Below the pieces are notes generated by a model. It was not told where the DNA came from. It did no database searches and was given only the letters and a program-made list of their open reading frames with translations. 64,000 nt of DNA from Hymenobacter volaticus (lineage in GTDB: Bacteria; Bacteroidota; Bacteroidia; Cytophagales; Hymenobacteraceae), in the NCBI RefSeq assembly GCF_022921055.1, contig NZ_CP095070.1, positions 37,381 through 101,380 of the forward strand. Reading direction: 5' to 3'. This document shows, in pieces, positions 40,855 to 49,298 of the stretch (positions within the stretch are counted from its first letter, which is position 1; each line of letters starts with the position of its first letter). The translations under genes were made by a program, and so were the position numbers.

Positions 40855-41137
40855 ACGTAAGGGGAGAGGGGGGAGCGGACGGACACAAAAGGGTAGAAAG
40901 AGGGGGAGCAGACCAGGAGCCCCTGGGTGTCGGCCTTTGTAGCAGGAAGGGGATAAAATTACGCTAAGCATTCGGGTGCTTGAAATTCCTCATCCCTATT
41001 CTCATAGCTGGATGAGTCGTTGGCCCTACTTTTTGGCCGGTCGTGGACTGTGCACCGCCACTCATGCAACCGCTTGCTTCTTTTGCTGCTCTTTCCGTTA
41101 GCCTCAGGGCGACTGCAACCCTTGGTGTATTCCGGGC

Positions 41138-43778
41138 ATGAAGCTTTTCCCGCTCCTCTTCCTGCTGCTGACCTTCCGCCTAGCGGAGGCGCAATCTCTC
41201 CTTTCCTTGACGGGTAAAGTTACCGACAAGGTCACCGGAGCCGCTTTGCCTTATGCGTCGATTCAGTTAGTGGGGAGCAGCAGGGGCACCACCACGAACC
41301 AAGCCGGCGAGTTTGTGTTTCGGATTCCGGCGCCCGCTGCCAGCCAATCGCTGGTCTTTTCCTACCTGGGATATCAGTCGGTTACCGTGGCGTGGTCCCC
41401 CAGCGGACCGCCACAAGTCACCATTGCCCTCGAGCCGGAAGCCATCCGCTTGCCGCAGGTCGTCGTCCAGCCCGTAACGGCCCTGGACCTGGTGGCCCGC
41501 TGCTTGGAAAAAGTGCCGCAGAACTACGCCGCGGTGCCTTACCAGGCGGAGGGCTTTCAACGGGAAGTCGTCCGGGCCAACCAAAACGTGATTCAACTCT
41601 GGGAGGCCGCATTTCGCACCACCGGCCGCCCACAGGCCCAAACCACTGCCGTGCTCGAAGGCCGCTACCTGGAGGACAAGCGCGCCAAAGCGCCGCTATG
41701 GAATCCCGCGCGCGGGGCTTTTACACCTTCGGGTGGACGGCCGTTTCCGGCATCGATGCCCCCGACCCGCACCGGTTTTTGGGCGTGAAGCTGAAAAAGG
41801 CCCGGGACCTGGCCCGGTATTATACCTTCAACTGGCGGCAGACGATGACGCTGGATGGCAAGCTAGTGCACGTCATTGATTTCGACCAAAAGCCTCAGAT
41901 CCACCAGCCCCTGCTCCAGGGCACGCTCTATATCGATGCGGCCTCCGACGCCTTGGTGAAGGCCACGCACCGCGTGAGTCCGCACGGGGTGCGCTTTTTG
42001 CAGGCGCACCAGACCTGGGGCGGGCAACCGATTAGCAAATCGCCGAAGCAAGTGCGGGTGCAGCAGGACCAGTGGACCACCACCTACCAGCAACTGGGCC
42101 CCAAATGGTACCTGCGTAGCGTGGTCATCGACACCCACTTTTCCGCCGCTCTGCTGTTACTGGGGCAATCACTAGGCCGGCTGGACTCCCTGCGCCTGCA
42201 TTCGGAGCGGGTCGTGACGCACATTGACACGACCCAAACGGCGCCGGCGGTGGGCGGCATTGACATCGCCGAGGTGGGCCGCTTTCCGACCCTGCAGAAC
42301 TTCATCCGCAAAGAATACGAAAGCCGGGACGCCACCTGGGCAACGTTTACCTATCTCCCCTTGGACCCGGCGTTGGCTGGCCTGGCTCAGCAGCTGCGGC
42401 GCAAAAACGAACAATGGGCCGCGGAGCTTGGGGGCGCCAGCAGCAAACGTACACCGCCCGCCAGTTGAGCGAAGACGCAACCTATGCCCAGGAAAGCCTG
42501 CAGAAACTGCACCCGGCGCCGTATTGGCACACCGACCCGGCAAGCCTGGACCGCGCGTTCGCCGACGTGAAAAAGCACCTGACCAAGCCCGCCTCGGAGG
42601 CGGAGTTGCTGCAACTGCTCAGCCCCGTGATTGAACAGATTCATTGCGGGCACACCGAGCTTTACCCGTCCGAAGCCGCCGAGCAGCACCAAGCCCGCGT
42701 GGCCAAGCCCTTTCCCTTGGAGCTTGGGCTAAACGGGGAGCAGGCAGTGGTGCGCCAGGCCTATGCAAGCATCCCGAAAGGCGCCACCGTAGTCGCCATC
42801 AACGGGCACGAACTCGGCGACGTGTTGCCCCGGCTGCGGGCCGTCATTCCGGCGGACGGGCACAACCAGACCTATAAGCAATTCCGCATGCAGCACGATT
42901 TTGCCGCCCTCTTCGCCCGCCACGTGCAGGCGACCGACTCGTTTACCATCGCTTTTCGGGAGCCGGGTCAGCCGCCTCTGCGCACGATGCGCGTGGCCGG
43001 TCAGGAGCAGGCTGCCCCCGCGAGCAAGTACGCGACGGCCCGAACCGACGAGGACTTGCGCACCTTGGTGCTGACGGTTCCCTCCTTTGCGACCGACCAG
43101 GAGTTTCCCGCTTTTCTCGAGCAGACGTTTCGCACCCTGGCCACCCAGCGGCTGACGAGCCTCGTAATCGACCTGCGCGGCAACGCAGGCGGCCGGGACG
43201 AGTACGCGGCGCTGCTCTATTCTTACCTGGCCACCGAGCCTTTTCGAGTCTACCAGCGGATTACGGTCCCCACCGCGGACCGCGACTTGCTGAACCGCTT
43301 ATCCGTGGCGGGTGTCCCCTTGCTCACAGCCATTCCGGGCTACCTGACCGGCCTTCAACCCACGAAAACGGGCCTGGCGTACGTCAACCACCCCGGCCTG
43401 CACCTGCAACCGCCCCAGCCCAACGCGTTTCGGGGCCCCGTGTACGTGCTCGTCAACGGCGGCACGTTTTCGGCGGCGGCCGATTTTGCCGCCCTCGTCC
43501 GCAGCCACCAGCGGGGGGTATTTATCGGCGAAGAAGTCGGTGGGGGGTATTATGGCAACGCCAGCTTAGGTACGGCCCAACTGACGCTGCCCCACTCCAA
43601 ACTTCGTTTGCTGCTGCCGCTGGCTCGGTTTGAGTCGGCCGTTTCCGCCCAGGGCGCGGTGGCCGGGCACGGCGTCGTCCCGGAGCACCCCGTGCGCTAC
43701 GAGCTAGCCGACCTCTTAGCCAGCCGGGATAAAGAATTGCAAGTTTGTTATGAGCTGCTCCGAAAAGCGAAACAATAA
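41138..43778 (+). CDS. Secreted fusion: carboxypeptidase-regulatory domain plus S41 peptidase (two frame breaks)
   Basis: About 880 aa after adding one G at 41714-41717 and one G at 42430-42434. Signal peptide MKLFPLLFLLLTFRLAEAQS, then a CarboxypepD_reg-like beta-sandwich (LTGKVTDKVTGAALPYASIQ to FSYLGYQSVTV), then a long middle part with DALVKATHRVS typical of TonB-linked outer-membrane-associated proteins, then an S41 domain from about residue 450: IDLRGNAGGRDEYAALLYSY, VLVNGGTFSAAADFAALVRS (nucleophile Ser) and IGEEVGGGYYGNAS. Each join reads smoothly (ARGGFYTFGW; AELGGRQQQTY). Alternatively two genes with independent starts, but there is no stop-start arrangement to support that. Confidence 0.75.
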
Positions 43779-43881
43779 GTTTGTGGTAACTAGCTTATCA
43801 ATACTTAGTTACCCACAGGAGGAAGGTAAGCAGTGGTACAACTTGGCGGCTGCTCTAGCTCTTCGGGGTGCGCCTAGTGTT

Positions 43882-44445
43882 CTACGCGACCGCCATCCAG
43901 TACTGGCGGTCGCGCGTGACGCTGGAGAGACTGCTATCGGTCAGTTTCACCGTTTCAGCCACAGACAGTCCTTGCTGCAGCGCTTTTTTCACTTTCCCAG
44001 ATGTTCCGCATCGAGCCCTTTGGGCCGGCCGGTGTGCTTGCCTTGAGCGGCAGTCAATTGCTGGCTGGCTTTGGTTTTCTTGAGGATGCTCTCGCGGGCG
44101 TACTCGGCCAGTGAGGCGAAGACGGAGCGCATGAACTTGCCCGCCGGCGTCGGGGTGTCAAGGCCCAGGTCCAGGGCCTTGAAGTGAATACTGCGCTGGT
44201 GGAAGGAATTAACTAGGTGAATGGCGTGGTCGCGGCTGCGACCCAGGTGGAAGAAGCGGGCCACCAGCACGGTATCCCCTCGCGCCACAACCCCACCACT
44301 CATCGAGCGCGGGCCCTTGCAGGCTCATGCCCGTGATTTTGTCTTGGAAGATGTGGTCGCATTCGGCCTTGGTCAGAATGTCGAGTTGCGTGTCCAGGGT
44401 CTAGTCAACGGTGGAGACGCGGGCGTAGCCGAAGGTTTTGTTCAT
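43882..44445 (-). pseudogene. Decayed Tn3-type resolvase
   Basis: From ATG 44445: MNKTFGYARVSTVD then TAG where all relatives have Gln (YARVSTVDQ), then TLDTQLDILTKAECDHIFQD, DKITGMSLQGPALDE, a break near 44325, then RGDTVLVARFFHLGRSRDHA and FASLAEYARESILKKTKASQ, then KGLDAEHL with a further break at 43996-43998, and an HTH KKALQQGLSVAETVKLTDSS. The nonsense codon and the internal deletion are real decay; only the last break fits the homopolymer pattern. Confidence 0.8.
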
Positions 44446-44625
44446 ACGGGTCAGAAAGCCAGGGTTACAAAGAGAAGCCGTCGTTTATTTTTGGCCCGAC
44501 TTTCTGGCCCTACCTTTTGTGCGGTTCGCTAGGTTGGGGGCTAGCCTCGGTGGTAGGCCCGAAAGCTATGATATTCTGAACCTTCACTTAATGCTCAAAC
44601 TGCCCGTTTTTACTAGATCACCTCC

Positions 44626-44969
44626 CTACTTCTTCTTCCGGAGCCGGGTCGGCTTGTAGGTGCGGACCTTGGTGGGCAGATAGCCCCGGCGCTTCACGGA
44701 TTTCTGCGAGTTGGGCGCCGAATTGCGGACCGGGGGATAGTAGTTGCGGGGGGCCGGGGCAGGGAGTCGGTTGAGATAGTGGTCGTGTGCCCGTTGGCAT
44801 CGGTGACGGGCAGCGGAGACTTCTCGGGCTTGGCGATCGCCGCCGCCGGCACGCTGTATGCCGTGCGTCTCGTGGCCGGGGAGGCGATAACCGTCTCCGT
44901 CTGCGTGACGCACGCAGTAGCGGAGACCAGCAAACTGATCGACAAGGCGGAGATAAGCGCTGTTTTCAT
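44626..44969 (-). CDS. Small lipoprotein (frame break near 44755)
   Basis: About 114 aa if one C is added (minus strand) in the runs at 44748-44759. Signal MKTALISALSISLLVSATAC with lipobox, then TRRTAYSVPAAAIAKPEKSP, then PRNYYPPVRNSAPNSQKSVK and a very basic tail TKVRTYKPTRLRKKK. Family unknown; a basic tail may interact with peptidoglycan or membrane. Confidence 0.55.
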
Positions 44970-45667
44970 AGACAAAGCGTAAGGGTTCCCTTCAAATATA
45001 CCCCCTAGTAATCGCCTATAATACAGCTTCAGTCCTACTCCCCAATAGAGCTAATTTATTGTTGAATAAATGATGCGGGCCAGCCTCCGGGCGACGGAGT
45101 CGGGGGTGAAGTGGCAGCCGGGTTGAAGAATGGTGTCGACGATAACGACCCACGTGACGCGTCGTTGGGCAATGCTCGGGAAGGCAACGAGAAGGCGAAG
45201 GCCGACGAAGAAAACAAGTGGCATTCGTACGAAGTCAGCCCTAGCTTGTTGAATCAGATAAGTTAATCCTACCCCAGCTGGCGCGCACTCCGACTCTGTT
45301 AGCCTTCCAAGTAAGTCAACGACCAAGCAGATCGTGAGACATTGATTTAGGAGACGGCCAAATCGGACAGGTGAATCCGTTCTAACTTGTTAGGGACAGG
45401 GTACTTATAGGCGATACGTTCATCCACGAAAACGCTCGATTTACGAAGCACCTAGCCCGAGTACCTTGTCCTGAAATAGATTACTCACTCGCAAAGACCC
45501 ATGTGGTCCAAAAACCTACCTGTTCTCGTTGGTTGTAAAACAGCACTAGCTGCCATAACGACACCTCGATAGGCTTTGAGGGACAAGCCCTACTCTACAG
45601 GTAGCACAGGGACGAGCGGGGCCATTGGGGCTTGCGAGTACGTATTGTTTGGCTTTCGGCTAAAAAG
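44970..45667. other. Stretch without a supportable gene
   Basis: About 700 bp. A 91-codon minus-strand frame at 45051-45326 has a hydrophobic middle but no motif or start context that convinces me. No repeat seen. Confidence 0.45.
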
Positions 45668-45710
45668 GGCTGGGGAGCGTCGTCCGCCATGACGACGACG
45701 CTCCCCAGCC
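45668..45710 (-). terminator. Strong terminator of the 45.8-46.9 kb operon
   Basis: 17-bp perfect stem (arms 45668-45684 and 45694-45710, GGCTGGGGAGCGTCGTC and its complement) with 9-nt loop; on the minus strand it is followed by TTTTT. Lies 60 bp past the stop at 45771. Confidence 0.85.
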
Positions 45711-45770
45711 GTTGTCACTTGAAAAGCAGGTCGCTCGAAGCTATTTTCGCTAGCCCAGCAGCGAGCAGAA

Positions 45771-46247
45771 TCAATAACTCGTTTCTTGTGCCATTAGACC
45801 GCGCAGATAGCCCGTGTCAGCGGCACCTTGGGTACTCGGACGGGTGAGCAGCAGCAGGCGCCAGTCAGCCAAAGCCGCCGGGCGAATAGGCGCTACCTGG
45901 CTAGTGTAAAAGTCGCTTTCCACCCAGCGGCGAAAAACGCCTAGATTCCGGTATTCAACCACTGCGACGGCGTCCCACTGTTCGCCGGGTAATCCGGCCA
46001 GTTGCGCCTGGGCGGAGCCCTGCAAGACGAGGGTGAACTCGGCCGGGTCGTTGAACTGTAGAAAGGCGTCAATATACGCCTGATACACTTGCTGGCCGGT
46101 ACGGGGCGGCTGGGTGGTGGGGTCGTCGTAGGCGGCTTGGTCGCGGTAACGCAGCAGATTGAGCATCACGACGGGCTGCTCGGCGGGCAAGGCAGCCGCG
46201 GCAGTCAATAGGGCGTCGAGGCGCAGGTCGGGAGGGGTGTTCAGCAT
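45771..46247 (-). CDS. DUF1330-like small enzyme or ligand-binding protein
   Basis: 158 aa. Contains VVMLNLLRYRDQAAYDD and WDAVAVVEYRNLGVFRRWVE, the two halves of a dimeric alpha-beta barrel like DUF1330/NIPSNAP-type proteins. Start at MLNTPPDLRL (46247); an ATG at 46295 would add a hydrophobic stretch that could be a signal peptide, so location is uncertain. Follows a Crp/Fnr regulator by 80 bp and ends before a strong terminator. Confidence 0.7.
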   Translation of the reverse strand: MLNTPPDLRLDALLTAAAALPAEQPVVMLNLLRYRDQAAYDDPTTQPPRTGQQVYQAYIDAFLQFNDPAEFTLVLQGSAQAQLAGLPGEQWDAVAVVEYRNLGVFRRWVESDFYTSQVAPIRPAALADWRLLLLTRPSTQGAADTGYLRGLMAQETSY

Positions 46248-46327
46248 GGCAGGAAGCAGGTTGAAGAGGGCCAGTAAAAGGAGGTAGCAAAGCACGTCTC
46301 CCGCCCTCTCAACCTACTTAAACTACT

Positions 46328-46915
46328 TTAAGAACGCGCCGGCGGCGTGTGCTTGCGGCGCAACATGCTCAAAAACTCGGGCGTGATGCCGAGGTACGCG
46401 GCAATATGCTTTTGCGCCACGCGGTTGAGCAGGCGGGGGTATTGCCGATAGAAGCGGATAAAGCGCGCCTCGGCCGTCAGGCGCAGCATCGCCACCAGAC
46501 GGCGCTCGAGCAATTGGTAGCCCTTTTGGGAAAGCAGCCGAAAGAAGCGCTCAAACTTGGGCACCTGGGTGCACAGATTCTCTAAGTCGGGCAGGCTAAG
46601 CGAGAGCAGGCTGGTCGTTTCTAAGGCTTGCAGGGCCAGCGTGGCCCGGCCGCCTTCGAAAAAGCTGGCCGAGTCGGTGCACCACCACCCTTCGGTGGAG
46701 AAGGCCAGGTTGTGTTCTCGCCCCTGAGCATCGGTAGCATAGGTACGGACACAGCCGCTCACCACGAACCAGAGGCAGGTAGCGCGCTCGCCTGCAACCA
46801 GTACGTGCTCACCGCTCGCTACCTGTTGCGGGCCCAGCAGGTGGGTGAAGCGGGCGGCCTCCTCGGGCGTTAGGATGACATGGCGGGCAACATTAGCTAG
46901 TATTTGCGAATACAT
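46328..46915 (-). CDS. Crp/Fnr-family transcriptional regulator
   Basis: 195 aa. Cyclic-nucleotide-binding-like beta-roll: QQVASGEHVLVAGERATCLW, FVVSGCVRTYATDAQGREHN, then a helix and a C-terminal HTH (HIAAYLGITPEFLSMLRRKH). Lacks the FNR cysteines. The arrangement is common in Bacteroidota regulators that sit next to the genes they control; here the next gene is the DUF1330-like protein. Confidence 0.9.
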   Translation of the reverse strand: MYSQILANVARHVILTPEEAARFTHLLGPQQVASGEHVLVAGERATCLWFVVSGCVRTYATDAQGREHNLAFSTEGWWCTDSASFFEGGRATLALQALETTSLLSLSLPDLENLCTQVPKFERFFRLLSQKGYQLLERRLVAMLRLTAEARFIRFYRQYPRLLNRVAQKHIAAYLGITPEFLSMLRRKHTPPARS

Positions 46916-47090
46916 AGGGGCATGACGTGTAAGATGGCTTTACGAACGAGTTTCATCGGTGAACAACTGGCACGCTAGCACTATAGGTATCACTGCCGAC
47001 TACTGAGTAAGCCAACTCGCTTTTTACCTTGGTATCGATAAGGACCATTTATCATAAAATAATAGGATGCCGAAAACTAAACAGGTACTT

Positions 47091-47126
47091 GTTTTCTCCC
47101 TAGAATTTTCCTCCTTAGAAGAAAAC
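47091..47126. repeat. 36-bp hairpin element, copy C (divergent)
   Basis: GTTTTCTCCCTA, centre GAATTTTCCTCC, TTAGAAGAAAAC: 9 of 12 arm positions pair, and pairing extends three bases outward. Same 12-12-12 layout and the CTCC-YTAG junction of copies A and B, but the rest of the centre differs. Confidence 0.4.
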
Positions 47127-47190
47127 AAGAAGGTAGGAGGGAGTCTAAGTCGAAGCGAGACAAGCCAACACGAAAGGCTGGTATGAACTA

Positions 47191-47261
47191 AGGGTGTTGT
47201 TAAACAAATAAGGGAAAACCTCCAAGGCGGAAGTCTTCCCTTATTTGTTTAACAACACCCT
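47191..47261. repeat. 71-bp long inverted repeat, IS-end or MITE-like
   Basis: Perfect 26-bp arms (47191-47216 and 47236-47261), starting AGGGTGTTGTTAAACAAATA, around a 19-nt centre AACCTCCAAGGCGGAAGTC. The arm and the next few bases closely match 49029-49060 in reverse. Reads like two insertion-sequence ends brought together. Also downstream of the SDR gene, so could stop its transcription. Confidence 0.7.
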
Positions 47262-47296
47262 GATAGGTTCTTGCTGGTCTTTCTTTTACTGGATGT

Positions 47297-48037
47297 TTAT
47301 ACGAGCACTGCCCCGCCATCAACCACCACGGTTTGCCCTGTATTGAAGGGCTGACGCAGCAGATAGAGGTAGGTTTGGGCCACAGCCCCTGCCTCGGCAA
47401 CCTTGCCCACCGGCAGAGTTTGCGCGAGGCCGGCGTACATGGCCTCCCGATCGGCCACAGGTAAGCTGGCCCAGATGTCGGTTTTCACCACACCCGGCAC
47501 GACCGCATTGACCCGAATGGGGGCCAGTTCCACCGCCAGCGCGCGGGTCAGCGCTTCTATGGCCCCGCAGATGCTGGCGGCGACGGCCCAGCCCTTACCG
47601 GGGCGTAGGCTGGCAATGCCGCTGGTGAGCACAATGGAGCCGCCCGACCGCAGATGTGGGGTTGCATATTTCACTGCCGCCAGGGTACCGAAATAGCGTA
47701 ATTCAAATGTCTGCCGCATGGCTTGCAAGGTCGTATTGGCCACTTCACTCAGTTGCAAGGCTTCGCCAGCCGAAAAGACCAGATGGTCAAACGCGCCGAG
47801 TTGAGCGAAAAACTGCTCTACCTGCGTTTCGTCCGTGAGGTTGACAGCGTGGCCTTCGCTACCGGCAGGCAGTTCGGCAAGGGCTCGGTTGATTCGCTCC
47901 TGGTTGCTGGAAACGATAACGACGTGGGCGCCGTCCGCCGCCGCCGCTTGGGCGGTGGCCAGGCCCAGGCCGCCGCTGCCGCCTAGCACTACGACACGCG
48001 TTCCAGCCAAGACAGAAGAGATAAGGGGAGTGATCAT
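47297..48037 (-). CDS. Short-chain dehydrogenase/reductase family protein without YxxxK
   Basis: 246 aa Rossmann-fold protein. Seen: VVVLGGSGGLGLATAQAAAA (cofactor loop), HLVFSAGEAL (NAG-like), GSIVLTSGIASLRPGKG (Ser). The catalytic Tyr-x-x-x-Lys position reads W-A-V-A-A, then SICGAIEALTRALAVELAPI and RVNAVVPGVVKTD. Loss of Tyr and Lys argues against ordinary alcohol dehydrogenase chemistry, though a subgroup of SDR proteins naturally lacks them. A Crp/Fnr gene starts its coding 75 bp further up on the same strand, so the two may be co-regulated. Confidence 0.85.
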   Translation of the reverse strand: MITPLISSVLAGTRVVVLGGSGGLGLATAQAAAADGAHVVIVSSNQERINRALAELPAGSEGHAVNLTDETQVEQFFAQLGAFDHLVFSAGEALQLSEVANTTLQAMRQTFELRYFGTLAAVKYATPHLRSGGSIVLTSGIASLRPGKGWAVAASICGAIEALTRALAVELAPIRVNAVVPGVVKTDIWASLPVADREAMYAGLAQTLPVGKVAEAGAVAQTYLYLLRQPFNTGQTVVVDGGAVLV

Positions 48038-48112
48038 GGTGTGCTTTATTGGTACGCCACAAAGGTCCTCCTTAGAAAGCGAGGCTAATTTACCAATTGG
48101 TAAAAAGCGCGC

Positions 48113-48685
48113 CTAGTTGCTCGCCCGACGAATGCGACTGAGCGACTGCTGTGTAATTCCCAGATAGGAGGCCACGTCCGAGAGGGAAACCCGCCGTGCG
48201 ACTTCGGGCTGACAGCGTAAAAACTGGTGATAGCGCGCCGCTGAATCTTGCCCTAAGTAGGAGTTCCGGAGCCTAATCTTATCCAGCAAGCCCTGTTGGA
48301 TACTCTCCATAATCAGGTTTCGCAAATAGGGCAGCTGGTGGTATAGGGCCTCCAAATTCGTTCTGCTAATGGCCAGCACCTGCGTCACGCAGGCTGCCTG
48401 AATGCTCTCAGCCGCCGGTATTTGGTGGGTAAAACTGTGCAAAATGGTACAAAAGCGGTTTTCAGCCATAAAGAAGTGAGTCACTTCCTTGCCACTTGCT
48501 TGCTGCACCTGGATACGTAATACGCCCTCTTGCACAAAATATAATTCGTGGCACACGGCACCGGCCGTTAGTAACGTCTCCCCCTCTTTTAAGGAGCGCA
48601 CTTGCCACGCAGCGGCAATTACCGCCCGGTCAACCTCCGGAATGAAGCCCACGCGGTCTAAGTAGGGCAGTAGCAAGGCAGGCAT
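48113..48685 (-). CDS. Crp/Fnr-family transcriptional regulator
   Basis: 190 aa. Beta-roll with SLKEGETLLTAGAVCHELYF and VQEGVLRIQVQQASGKEVTH, dimer helix, and C-terminal HTH (SLSDVASYLGITQQSLSRIR). Start at MPALLLPYLDRV (48685): the frame extends to a TTG at 48730, but that overlaps TACTTTTG (48728-48735, minus strand), which matches the -7 promoter consensus of Bacteroidota. Upstream of the SDR gene in the same direction. Confidence 0.88.
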   Translation of the reverse strand: MPALLLPYLDRVGFIPEVDRAVIAAAWQVRSLKEGETLLTAGAVCHELYFVQEGVLRIQVQQASGKEVTHFFMAENRFCTILHSFTHQIPAAESIQAACVTQVLAISRTNLEALYHQLPYLRNLIMESIQQGLLDKIRLRNSYLGQDSAARYHQFLRCQPEVARRVSLSDVASYLGITQQSLSRIRRASN

Positions 48686-48727
48686 TACCAGGAAAGGCGT
48701 TGGTTTAACAAAAAAAACGGCGTTTGT

Positions 48728-48735
48728 CAAAAGTA
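48728..48735 (-). promoter_or_regulatory. Candidate -7 promoter element of the Crp/Fnr gene
   Basis: TACTTTTG on the minus strand, exact match to TAnnTTTG. I found no clear -33 TTG at the usual distance, so support is partial. Confidence 0.35.
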
Positions 48736-49298
48736 AAACAAACGTTTAATAGTGCTCAGCTTGTATAAGCCGCTATGTTGTACAATAACGTGCCTGGAGC
48801 CCTCTTGGTAATTGCAATGTCTTTGCCGCAACGGGTGAACCCTGGGCTCGGTTTAGGTTGAGAGTTTTCATTGATGCTCCTGCGCCCTTCGCTGTGCTCT
48901 CTTACCGCCACCTGAACCTGCATGACGAATACAGCTTCTCCAACCAGGCCCTACCAGCCGAAGCAGCATTTACCTTGGACTTGTTCACCGCCTAGCAGCC
49001 GCTGGCCAAACCTAGCCAGGGCTGAGTCGGAGGTTTTCCCCTAGTTGTTTAACAACATCCTTCATGTCATTCTTCTACTGGGGGAGCACTAGAGAAACGG
49101 AAACTAGCGCTACGGAATTTAAGGTTAGCGTGTCCTAGCACACCCTTTCCACTTTCCGGTGACAGCTTGTACGAGGAGAGGTACCTATTCGCTGGCAGGC
49201 AGTTTAAAGCGGCCGCTGCTTCCCCACCCAAGTATCTTCCGTTTCCGTTTGGCACTGACTACTAGGGGCCAGCGCAGGTGCGGTTCGCGCTGGACTGG
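48736..49298. other. Gene-poor region with coding remnant and IS-end-like sequence
   Basis: About 560 bp. On the plus strand, 48796-48996 reads VFAATGEPWARFRLRVFIDA, then SYRHLNLHDEYSFSNQALPA and ends at TAG; coding-like but without a start, so a possible tail of a lost gene. 49029-49060 resembles the arm of the 47191 inverted repeat. Confidence 0.4.
49029..49060. repeat. IS-end-like sequence related to the 47191 repeat
   Basis: GGAGGTTTTCCCCTAGTTGT then TTAACAACATCC. In reverse it matches the right-hand arm and inner bases of 47191-47224 with about four differences, so SDR and Crp/Fnr genes are flanked by related ends in opposite direction. Confidence 0.5.

Noticed and set aside
45051..45326. 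91-codon minus-strand frame with a hydrophobic middle
   Set aside because: No motif, no convincing start context, isolated; composition not clearly coding.
24839..47126. Integron attC sites
   Set aside because: Ends begin GTT and end AAC but the arms do not fit the RYYYAAC/GTTRRRY boxes, and no integron integrase is present.
47191..47261. Ordinary rho-independent terminator
   Set aside because: 26-bp arms with 19-nt loop and no T run, and a related end at 49029, fit insertion-sequence ends better.
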